NCBI GenBank assembly: GCA_905250115.1
Contig: CAJNOI010000045.1
Coordinates: 279,841-343,840 of the forward strand
DNA: 64,000 bases
Direction of reading: 5' to 3'
DNA from: Adineta steineri
Lineage: Eukaryota; Rotifera; Eurotatoria; Adinetida; Adinetidae
Below are positions 55,401 through 64,000 of the stretch, piece after piece (position 1 is the stretch's first letter; each line of letters starts with the position of its first letter). Both the position numbers and the translations under genes were made by a program. The notes under the pieces are model-generated. The model saw nothing but the letters and a program-made list of their open reading frames with translations. It did no database searches and was not told where the DNA came from.

Positions 55401-56393
55401 CAAACAGGTAAATTCATTAAGCACAAGCTGAATTACTTCATGAGCTGCTTCAGCAGCTGTATTAGAATTTTTTAAACGATTGCAAATAGATTCTAATGGA
55501 TATTGTGCATTATTTTGATAAGAGGATTGTAAATTTCTTCGTACAGTTCGTATATCACGTACTGTTCGACGATAATGTTTCAGTAATTTTTCCATTGACG
55601 ATCGAAGATTACTATTGGTAGATGAATATTTTGATATGTTTTGTTGAAATAAATCTTTCAAAATTTCTTTTAACTCAATATTAGTAAAATTTCCCTTGTC
55701 TTTAACAAGTAATGTATGTTCTTGAAGATATTGAGATGAATTCAATAGAGAAAAAAATCCTTTAATACGTCTTTCATATTCAGGATAAGTATTCTTTTCG
55801 TAGTCCTCATGAGCTACATTGCGGCATAGCCAACATTTAAAAAGTTCTTCTTCATCAACTAATAGACCGAGAATAGTAAAAGTGTTAGTATCTAATGATA
55901 AATTTTGATTATTCAATGTAATAAATATATCAAGAAGTGGTCGTTCCAAGCATATCGAGCCATAAAGTAGAATCCAACTGGGAGCTTCTATTCTGATTTG
56001 ATCTTCATTTAAATTTTCATCTTTGTTTCGTTCGAGAAGATCAATAAATCTTTCTCGAAGTTGTGCCCATTCGTCAGCATTCGAAACATTATTAATAGTA
56101 AATTGAAAAGGTGAATATCCGTGGCAACATATGTCTTTGAAATTCGTTGTAGTTAGGTTAGTCGATGAGGCTCGACTTTCAAGACCATATACCCGATTAT
56201 GAATGGTCATTAATGTGTCATAATTCGTCGAACTGGTAACCGAAATAGACGTATTTGTTTCAGAATCATTTTGAAGTAGATATTTAATTCTTTGGTAAGT
56301 AACACTATCAGGTCCGCCAGCAAGAATGATAAAATTCACTCGTGCTTGAGGTTTACCAAAAAGCTGACACCAGGGACACAAAAAAGTATCCAT
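49472..56393 (-). CDS. Giant NO VEIN/sacsin-like GHKL ATPase with DUF3883 nuclease-like C-terminus
   Basis: Exons 56393-54937, 54877-53734, 53684-52625 and 52578-49472 join in phase to 2,255 aa. Residues 1-10 contain CPWC. A long coiled coil lies at about 705-780 (LQLKHDYEQMKQENQSLNEK). A GHKL/Hsp90-type ATP site follows: DELIQNAEDN (N-box, formed across the exon 2-3 junction), FSNNEQG and KHIGEKGVGFKSVF (glycine-rich lid). Over 1,000 unassigned helical residues separate it from a C-terminal DUF3883 block (GYDLELHD ... CYFEVKGTSGSF ... FHISQNELEK), whose D...ExK fits the PD-(D/E)XK endonuclease fold. Plant NO VEIN has the same ATPase-DUF3883 layout. Function here is unknown: chaperone-like or nucleic-acid defence. 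Chosen start is the ATG before CPWC. Confidence 0.82.
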
Positions 56394-56746
56394 GTTTCTT
56401 TTCTTTATCTGAAAATTTTAAAATTGCTTCTACAGTTATTTTTCTTTAATATTTTACAAAAGAAAAGCAACTTCGTAGTCGTAAGTCAATACTCTCTCCT
56501 CCTGCGAATGTGAGTGTCGACTGTGTTGCATGTAAAAGCATAGTATGGGCTTCTGTTCTTTTTCTTTCTGTAACTCAGTTAATTCTATGCAAAATTTATT
56601 TTTCAGTTGTTTTCATTTCGCTTCTTTTGTCAATAATTTTGGGTTTTTTCTCTTTCCTTTTTTAACGCAGAATAAAATGGAAAAAATTTCCTTAATTGTT
56701 AAAATAGTGAAGATCCAGTGACATTAAGTAGTTCGTAATGAAATCC

Positions 56747-56813
56747 ATCGTGAAGGTGGTGTGTGTGGGTGTGAAATAAGAGAATACTCAAACACATACC
56801 CTTAATATTTACA
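56747..56813. repeat. TGTGGG-type inverted repeat
   Basis: CATCGTGAAGGTGGTGTGTGTGGG faces AAACACATACCCTTAATAT. Confidence 0.6.
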
Positions 56814-56961
56814 TTTTTGATTTTAGATTACATCTATGTAATACAATATAGTAGAAAGAGAAGAAGAAATAGGTCTTGCAACTTTATCGAAGAAAAAGAC
56901 GCAAAGCAGCAAGCAATACTCATTTATTTACAAGATGCACCAAGAACTTTGCGTGGTATTC

Positions 56962-57146
56962 GAGGGTATGGATGGGTGTGGGTGTGGATGTGGGTGTGGG
57001 TGTGAGGGTGTGGGTGTGGGTGTGGGTGTGGGTGTGGGTGTGGGTGTGACCAGGCATGGCTAAGCTGTGAGTGTAGGTGAGAATGCTATCTTCAACGCAT
57101 TTACATCTATACAATCACTTGCACCCACCCACATCCACGCTCAATC
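56962..57146. repeat. Longest uninterrupted GGGTGT array, arm of an inverted repeat
   Basis: From 56973 to 57048 the sequence is almost pure (GGGTGT)n, about 12 units with one GATGTG and one GAGGGTG variant. It is followed by GACCAGGCATGGCTAAGCTGTGA and a C-arm (TTGCACCCACCCACATCCACGCTC). This is the nearest thing here to an interstitial telomere tract. Confidence 0.8.
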
Positions 57147-57522
57147 ACAACTCTAAACAAGTGTTGCATTGGTTAAAGTGGTAAAAAAGTCGATAATCAA
57201 GAGTCTGTTTCATGGGGAAATATGTATATCACAATTAAAAATACTAATTACAACTACATGTATTAGCTTGTGAAGCAAAAATACCCAGTGGAAACTCGGC
57301 ATTACTCACCTTTCTGCATCCATGAGTGATGTATACTGCGTATTAAAGAAAGTGAAACATTACAAAATGCAGTCGAATTTATTATAACACCATCTGTCAC
57401 GATGTTGTTAAAAAAGTTATAACTGGTTAAGATGCAAACTAATCAGCACACGCCACGTAAAGAAATATTTGCATGGAGAACAAACGTATTAGTATGATGA
57501 GTAACAAAAAATGTAAGCAAAT

Positions 57523-57571
57523 GCGGGGTGTGGGTATAAAATGAATAGCAGACTATTCCACCCTCACTCTG
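57523..57571. repeat. TGTGGG inverted repeat, 3' of membrane-protein gene
   Basis: GCGGGGTGTGGGTATAAAATG faces CTATTCCACCCTCACTCTG. It ends 104 bp from the minus-strand stop at 57675. Confidence 0.62.
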
Positions 57572-57674
57572 GTTTTCTACAAAACTTTATTGATAAGAAG
57601 CTTAAAAAGTATATATAATTGTTTACATATTTTGAAAAATAGTGTCATTTGTGAACACTATGATAAATTCATAA

Positions 57675-58589
57675 TTATTCTTCCCTTGTCACTTGTGTGG
57701 GAATTGTTGATGAAGATGAATGAGTTTGTGATACACTTAAATTTTCCATTTTCCACTGTTCAATATGTACTAATATATGTTTTCTTTCGTATACCACACA
57801 ACAAATTTGCAAAGTAGCACATATTATAATAATTATAATGAATGTAATCTTTCCGTAGAGAAAAATGTCATTTACTGTGAAGTTTGATGCAATAAGAATA
57901 TATCGAACAATACATTCAATGGAAAATCCTACCGCCCAAACACCTGTCATAAGATAACACGAGATACGAAACGATGAACAATGGTCATAGATCCATGCAT
58001 AGACTTGAGCTACTTCTTTTGGGTCCGGTACATCTTGTTTCCTATTCTCATCTTTGATTTCTGTGTATTGATTATCGTCAAACATGCTATCTGATAGACC
58101 GAATTCTGCTCGACTTACTGGTACTAAATCATGATAAAAATAATAGACAATTGGACGCCATCGATATTGCCCGAGACCACATCGAAATGGAATTAATGTA
58201 ATACCAAATATTATTGCTAGTGTACCGGTAATCAGTGATTTTTCTAACAATAGAATTTTAGGATTATCTAACGCCAATGCTAAGATGGCCGCAAAAATAA
58301 AAGTAATACAGACAATAAAACCGATAGAATCAAAGTAACGTTTCCATACAGCTTTGAAGACGACCATCAAGAAAGGAGGAATACCAGCGGCCAAGAGAGC
58401 GTAGACAGGTTTGATATTACTTGCAAGAGAAAAATATATTATAATCGGTAGAATCAGATCAACTACAATAATAATAATAAGACGAGGAATATGATGTTTA
58501 AATGTGTTCCATGTTACAAGGTGAAACTGTGAAGGCAATTGCCATTGTTGAAAAGGTTCAGATGGAGTAGATTCATAGTTTGAAGCCAT
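57675..58589 (-). CDS. Multi-pass membrane protein, VC0807-like
   Basis: A single-exon, 304-aa protein. About six hydrophobic segments are visible: LIIIIVVDLILPIIIYFSL, VYALLAAGIPPFLMVVF, GFIVCITFIFAAILALAL, LITGTLAIIFGITLI, CYLMTGVWAVGFSIECIV and ITFIIIIIICATLQIC. A charged loop lies between the fourth and fifth. LLAAGIPPFLMVVFKAVWKR is reminiscent of VC0807-type bacterial/fungal membrane proteins (A-G-x-PP near helix 2). Substrate and function are unknown. It is intronless. ATG 58589 gives a hydrophilic N-terminus before the first helix. A MITE lies 115 bp upstream. Confidence 0.6.
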   Translation of the reverse strand: MASNYESTPSEPFQQWQLPSQFHLVTWNTFKHHIPRLIIIIVVDLILPIIIYFSLASNIKPVYALLAAGIPPFLMVVFKAVWKRYFDSIGFIVCITFIFAAILALALDNPKILLLEKSLITGTLAIIFGITLIPFRCGLGQYRWRPIVYYFYHDLVPVSRAEFGLSDSMFDDNQYTEIKDENRKQDVPDPKEVAQVYAWIYDHCSSFRISCYLMTGVWAVGFSIECIVRYILIASNFTVNDIFLYGKITFIIIIIICATLQICCVVYERKHILVHIEQWKMENLSVSQTHSSSSTIPTQVTREE

Positions 58590-58703
58590 TGGATATTTAT
58601 TTGAATGCCTATATAAAATATGTTCACTATAAAATCAATTTCGAGTTGAATATATGAGTCTTTCTTATCGATAGGAGTGTTAGAGCTTCCATTCCTTAGA
58701 TTC

Positions 58704-58925
58704 TTATAGTTCTGTTCCATATAAATCCAAAAGCACTTATAATTTGCCTATGGATTTATATACACCAGCCTTTTTCCTAGGATGCTCTGATAAATCCATT
58801 CTACTTCTAAATAAAGCTATTGAAAGTAGAAGGGACTTCTATATGGACCTGAGAATTCCATTAGGATAAGGATAAGTTTTAGCACTTATGATCTACATTT
58901 AAATACTATATAGGCAGAACTATAA
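58704..58925. mobile_element. Short MITE-like element
   Basis: TTATAGTTCTG at 58704-58714 and CAGAACTATAA at 58915-58925 are perfect 11-bp inverted ends of a 222-bp non-coding segment. Inside, ATGGATTTATATA and TAAATCCAT form further inverted words. Target duplication is ambiguous because the ends are TTATA/TATAA. Confidence 0.5.
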
Positions 58926-59659
58926 CTATTGTCGGTATTAATATTGTTTTAAGCTACTCCAATAAGCTGAATTGGTACTTATATCATCGAGAGGATTTCT
59001 ACTTTTGTCTAACACAAAAATTCTGACAAAACATGTTTACAGATATTTATGCTTAATTTTAATAAATCAATTTATTATGCAATCGATACTCTTTTCTCTT
59101 CTACACTTTTCAGATAAACAAAATTTAATTTTAATATGTTTTACGGCTAAAAAAATGTTTTTCTTACAATTTTATTTGATTCGGTTTGTCTTGAAGATTG
59201 ACGATCGACGCTTTTATTGTCCGCTTCACTGTTTTTTCTTTCTTCAGCTAAGGTAGTCACTGATGAAAATCATTGAGGCATGCAGTCATTATATATCGCG
59301 TTGTGTATTAATATTGGTTATACGAAATTTTTTCTTTCTGTCAACATAAAGCTAATAGCAGCTGTCACATGGAGAATGCATTTAAACTTTGCTCTGATAG
59401 ATATTTTTCTCACAATCATATTCTTGCTCATAACAAGTTTCTGATAAAATAGAAAACAATTAAACAGTATGTAAGATTTAATATAAAAAAAATCGAACAG
59501 ATATATGTAAATGCATCAACAAGCAAAAATACAAAAAAAAGAAATATTTGTGTTCAGTTTATTAAGTGTAATACACAAAACACGAATATCTGTAAAGAGT
59601 TACATGAAGATTATTGACATTATATTTTTAGTTTTATAGTTTTTGAAATATAATCAGAT

Positions 59660-59702
59660 CTATCCTACCCACAACCACAGCTACAGCCGTACCTTCAAGA
59701 TA
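59660..59702. repeat. C-rich half of a TGTGGG-type element, 3' of GPCR gene
   Basis: CCTACCCACAACCACAGC ... GTACCTTCAAGATA resembles a diverged C-arm with the CTTCAAGAT end. No G-arm is visible. It ends 38 bp from the GPCR stop. Confidence 0.4.
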
Positions 59703-59739
59703 TAAAAGACATGATGTTCTCCAACAGGTGATAAATTGG

Positions 59740-60769
59740 TCAAACCCGACTTTCCATTTTGGGTATTGTGGGCCGTGTTAGAACATGTTGCACTCCTATT
59801 CTCCTTCGATTTCTCCAGCAAAATTTTTGTTGAAGATCAGGAATGAGTCCCAAACAGACATAAGGTAAAACAGTAGGCATTACTACAGAGATAAAATTTA
59901 GTAAGATAGCCTGAATGTTATCATTGATTGGAGTGATATTGAATAGAAGAGTAGAAATGGGATTAATAGTATAAGGAAAGTTCGTACCAAAATATAAAGT
60001 TGAAATACTGACTAATTGAATAGTCATCTTTCGATACTTCCTCCAATTCGGCGCCTGATGTAGGCGTCGTTTTTGAATGATAACTCGAAGAGCCAGAGCA
60101 AGACTGAATAGAGCAATGAGAATAATCGGAATAGCTTCGTGAACAAGAGATTCATATGCGACGATAACTGTTGAAAAATAAAAACATGCATAACCACAAT
60201 AAGCAGATGTATAATCAAAGGAATTTTGACAAGGAAAGAATAACATGGCATAGACAAAGAAAGCAAATGTATAAGTTATGATGAGAAAAAGTGGTAAATA
60301 ATGAATCAACAAACGTTGTCGGTTAGTCAAAAGCCAATTACGATGAAAAATAAGAATATGACCTACAAGAGAGATAGATATATGTATAGTTCATCGACAT
60401 TCAAACACATCACTCACGTTCTATCGATGCCCAACACATCAATAAAATCCCTGTATCATAAGTGTAAGCGTCAACAAAAAGCCACAAAAGACACAATGAT
60501 GGTGTCGATGGACTAACGCGACCTGTTCGAAGATAATTGAGTAGGAGTGATTGATCGATTGTCACTTGAATAAAGTTGACGAAAAGAATAACAAAAATGG
60601 CATGGTTGGAAAGTTCTTTTTGTAATGTTTTGTTGTACAAAAAATGTAGAATAATAAATAAATAGACTGGGATGGACATGAGCTGACCTGTTTGAAATAT
60701 TCCGTAGAGAAGAATATTTGAATTCGAAGAAGTTTCTTCAGATGAAGACACAGTATTATTTGAAGACAT
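59740..60769 (-). CDS. Rhodopsin-like G-protein-coupled receptor
   Basis: Exons 60769-60418 and 60362-59740, joined across a 55-bp intron (AAC|GTGAGT ... TTGTAG), give 324 aa. Seven hydrophobic segments run from LMSIPVYLFIILHFLY to FISVVMPTVLPYVCLGLI. The junction yields CWASIERHILIF, a variant E/DRY region at the end of helix 3 (ERH), so the intron sits where it does in the GPCR at 20640-21659. An N-terminal N-x-T and S-rich tail and a basic C-terminus (WRNRRRIG) are consistent with the usual topology. The ligand is unknown. Confidence 0.8.
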
Positions 60770-61947
60770 CTATTCAAATTGTTAATAATATCTCTATAGA
60801 AACTGATAAATCTCGATGAAAGAAAATATATAAAACTCAATGATGAAAGTTCATATATATTTGGAGTGTTGTTTTAAAGCTTTTTTCTGTTCTGATTAAC
60901 ATTTTAAATTATTTATAGCATGAAAGGAATTGTTTCATGTAAAAATAGTCCTGATGAGCTATGCTTAATTAGATTCTTCAATAAAAAGTGAAGAGCATAG
61001 TTAAAATAAAATAATTAGAAGAGAAGAGAGAAATGTCTTGAAATAGCACTAGATATAAAATATCGAAAAATTAATCTTCATTTTAGTATATTTCTTCTGT
61101 CTTAACTGAAGTCTGCATTGACTTGGGTTCGAAATGTATTCGAGTTTTGTTGTTAAAATGAATCAAAATTCTCTAAATACATTTAAATAAAAAAATGTCA
61201 TGTAAATGCGTTTGTATCTATTTTAAGCTCGAAAAAAAAGAATTGTTTCCATTTTAACAAGTTCAGCAATGTTTTTCTTTTGTTTCTGGTTTGTGCTGTT
61301 TGCTGAAAGCAAGACAAGCTCAAAAAACAGTTTAATAAACGTTATAATCCACGTAAAGACACTTTTTGCGCAGAATAATTGAACTGAATCATCAAAATGA
61401 AAAACATACATCTAAAAAATGAGGTGTTAGATAATAGCGAAATGTCTAATAAATAAATATGGATTACTGCATTAACAATGTTTTGATATCTATTGCTATT
61501 TTGTTAAGATATAGATTAGAAAACTGAAGAATATATCATTACTTATAAACTAATTGAGAGAGATGTACTTTGAAGAATTCAAAGTGATTGTGAATAGTGT
61601 AAGTTTACAGTATTTCCATTTTTAACAACGCTTTAAAAAGTATGCCATTAATTTTTTCGAAAAAAGAATATTTGTATTTCTAATAAATTAACTCTACGAC
61701 GATCCTTTTGTGATCGAATAAATAGTTGTTTTATAGCAATTGTTCATGATTAAACTTTTCCAGACAAAAGACGTCAATATGTATTCAACTTCGTCCCAAG
61801 TATTATTGTTTAGACTAACTATATTTAAGAAATAAAGAGCAAAGAAACAGAATAAAATAAAGATACAGAACGAATGAAGGATAAATGTGGTAAAGCAGGG
61901 GGGGGGATTATTGTTCGACAGGATGTCCATCTATTTTCTTGACACAA
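60770..61947. other. Intergenic
   Basis: AT-rich, no gene seen. A run of nine Gs lies at about 61899-61907, and GAATGAAGGATAAATGTGG near 61870 recurs at about 28918. Confidence 0.45.
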
Positions 61948-64000
61948 TCACCAATATTTCTTTATATAGTCTTTGATTCCAGGGTATTTCAATTTACACT
62001 TTTCTGGTATTAACCAAGTATCTGTGTGTATCTCGTTTCTGCACCGAGGTGGCTCTAACGTATATAGATCATTTTTATTTACTTTTGTGACAGAATAAAA
62101 GCGTTTACATTGAAGACATTGTGCTTCCCATCCATACTGGATTGGTCCCGTCGTCAACTTAACCATTTCCGGTGGAATATAACCGGGTTTTTTCGCCAGC
62201 TCCACTAGAGCAACGAAAGCATTGATTTCAGCTATATGTGCAGGCTTGTTACGTGAATATTTTGTAGCATCTAAAAGAAGAGTCTATACTAATTATTTAT
62301 TATTAATCATAATAAAACCTTACACCTTTGCTCACGACCAGTTCGATATTCTCCATCTTCTCGTAACTTCAGTACTTCTTGACCTTCAAGCATCTTCCGC
62401 CCTAAATTATATACATTATTGTAATGATATAGAAATATCAATGTAAACAGTGTGCTTTACTCATGATTTCTTGTCCTGAAATCGGAAGACCACTGGGACC
62501 CATGGACTTTGCTGACATAGTCTCCTTACGTTTTTCTTCTAAATAATATACAAGATTACAATTCTATATCAATTCATGATTACAAAATAAGTCTTACGGG
62601 CGAGCTTTCTTTTCGTGGTTGGTCCATTTTCACCTTCAAACGATTTGTCCAAATCATTGTTTAAACGTTTTGCTAAATGATCAAATAGAAACAATATTAT
62701 ATTTTAAATTTTGCATTTCTCTCATAGAATTGACACTCACCAGACTTCTGCATTTCCTCAAGAGTACGCTCGTTGAATCGACCGATGAAATTGTAACCAC
62801 AATTACCGGCTCGTCCGAGCAAAAACGAGCACAGCGTTTCCATCTTGATCAGTTTATATACCACGATACGTTTATCCACATCCTAAACAAGAAAAGTTAA
62901 AATACAATGCTAAACAATTATTCGACTTACCTCCAAGCCTTCACCAGATAGAATCGGCCATACGTTTACCCAATCCATAAATGGATTAGGTTCTGATTCC
63001 TTCGCTTTTTGTCTTAGGTAGCAAAATATTGGTCCTAGTTGACCTATAATGAACGAAAATTACATTATTATAATATAAAAAATATATTAGTAATCATACC
63101 GTTTCTTTCTGTATTCTTGTAATGATTTTCACGCTGTGTAAAGTCAGTGCTTTCACCAATTTTGCCACAAAGATGAACAAGTCGTTCCTTGTCATCAAAA
63201 GAAGGATTTAGTAAAACTTTCTTTTTGCAAAGTTTTGGGTGTTCTCTCATGCAGTCGTAAAGCCAATCAGGTATGCATATAGTGACTGCATAAACTGCCA
63301 GATTATTCTGTACTTGACACTTCAGAGATCCATCTTCAAAATCTCGTGTAGTCAAAAATGGCGGTTGTGATGAATGACGTTTATAAAGTGCTCTCTAAAA
63401 AAACAAATGGTTAATTCCATATATTTCTCGAATGAGTAAATAGTCATGTATTCTTAATAACTATTAGCAGCTTCTCTTTTCTGATTTTTTTCTTCTCACT
63501 CGTTATACATGTGAATTAGTACTGATCAGAACGAACGACATGAAAATAACACTCGTTCTATACAATAAGGCTCTGAGTAACTTACTAATAGCTTTCCTGA
63601 TCCTGATCGAGCACTCAATTCGTCCAATCGCGTTAATAAATCATTAATATCAAGTTGTTTTTCTAAATTGAGAAAGAAAAATGACATAAAAATATGTGGT
63701 GCTATATAAATATTACCCGAGTTATACAAATAACGTATAGCTTCCCCCCGTTGATCTTCCATATAGTAGTTGATACGATTTTCAATCTGCTTTTTTACTT
63801 TAGCAGGTTCAATTAAACCGGCCGTTCTAATAAAAAAAGAGTCGTATTTATTTTCATAATATTGAACAATTCAATCTTACGAGTCAGTCGTCGTGGCACA
63901 TGCTGATTTTGGTTTAACAGCAATCGGCAGTGGTCGATATTTCGATGGACCATCATGAATTGATGATGATGCTTCATTATTTTTAGTTTTGCCTTTGACA
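61948..64000 (-). CDS. Multi-exon gene of unknown function, continues past right edge
   Basis: Eleven exons fit in phase: >64000-63881, 63826-63717, 63662-63586, 63394-63100, 63043-62931, 62882-62741, 62672-62598, 62538-62461, 62401-62324 and 62270-61948, with short GT-AG introns; the 5' end is outside the window. Visible pieces are KGKTKNNEASSSIHDGPSKY (start of the window part), a helical segment (QLDINDLLTRLDELSARSGS), IPDWLYDCMREHPKLCKKKV and FLLGRAGNCGYNFIGRFNER. A C-terminal CLQCKRFYSVTKV ... PPRCRNEIH may be a zinc ribbon. No family is recognised. Ten exons are listed here with coordinates; any more lie to the right. Confidence 0.55.

Larger units (their letters stand above)
56394..57674. 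other. Intergenic with three hairpins
   Basis: Contains inverted repeats at 56747-56813, 56962-57146 and 57523-57571; no gene is recognised. Confidence 0.5.
58590..59739. other. Intergenic with MITE and half hairpin
   Basis: Contains the element at 58704-58925 and, at 59660-59702, a C-rich half-arm. The rest is AT-rich. Confidence 0.45.

Noticed and set aside
56962-57146. True chromosome end or assembled telomere
   Set aside because: Unique gene-bearing sequence continues on both sides and the tract is short; it is interstitial.
2384-57571. CRISPR-like array from the recurrent GT-rich repeats
   Set aside because: Repeats are dispersed over 55 kb, inverted within each copy, with no regular spacers or cas genes; the genome is eukaryotic.

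Overview
The window looks like nuclear DNA of a bdelloid rotifer (Adineta/Rotaria type). This is inferred from several things together: AT-rich sequence; very short GT-AG introns (about 48-75 bp, e.g. 16 exons in 3.1 kb in the cullin gene); animal gene families (cullin-1, rhodopsin-like GPCRs, FAF1-like, IRG-like GTPase, antistasin-like inhibitor); intronless genes that look acquired or bacterial/fungal-like; and dozens of inverted repeats whose arms are made of TGTGGG, the hexamer I recall as the bdelloid telomere motif. No plasmid, phage, rRNA or CRISPR features are present.

Layout. 0-0.85 kb: end of an NHL-repeat gene (minus). 3.1-4.8 kb: two foldback elements. 5.2-6.5 kb: IRG-like GTPase (plus). 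6.97-7.73 kb: long palindrome. 7.7-8.4 kb: secreted PLA2-like gene (minus). 10.1-13.7 kb: antistasin-like (plus), small Cys-rich (minus), LURP-one/tubby-like (minus) and F-box-like (plus) genes. 15.8-19.1 kb: two type II membrane proteins (glycosyltransferase-like and methyltransferase-like; minus). 20.6-21.7 kb: GPCR (minus). 22.6-23.0 kb: Cys-rich gene (minus). 24.6-25.3 kb: four-exon gene (plus) with a TGTGGG hairpin filling one intron. 25.8-30.6 kb: a transposon graveyard: a titin-like fragment split by a TA-flanked element, a GAAGTA minisatellite inside terminal inverted repeats, and a pseudogene copy of the Cys-rich gene split by a hAT-like element. 31.4-34.5 kb: complete cullin-1 (minus), then a RING pseudogene. 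36.1-37.8 kb: PAN/EGF/NHL gene (plus). 39.0-39.6 kb: cupin-like gene (minus). 40.3-42.9 kb: secreted GH141-like beta-helix protein (plus). 43.8-44.8 kb: FAF1-like UAS protein without UBX (minus). 46.4-48.8 kb: repeat protein with WNxF modules and an assembly gap (plus). 49.1-56.4 kb: a giant NO VEIN/sacsin-like GHKL ATPase with a DUF3883 endonuclease-like C-terminus (minus). 57.7-58.6 kb: multi-pass membrane protein. 59.7-60.8 kb: second GPCR. 61.9-64.0 kb: an unrecognised multi-exon gene running off the right edge.

The strongest unexplained pattern is the TGTGGG inverted-repeat family. About 34 copies are spread through the window. All have the G-rich arm 5' and the C-rich arm 3', often with CTTGAGGG/CCCTCAAG at the ends. 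Most gene 3' ends (about 14 of 22) have one within about 130 bp after the stop codon, including ones shared by convergent gene pairs. One copy sits inside an intron and supplies its splice acceptor. I propose that they act as 3'-end or boundary elements, or are a MITE-like family that prefers gene ends; this is inference.

All multi-exon models below were spliced by eye. Reading-phase agreement across every junction is the main support, and no database search was possible.
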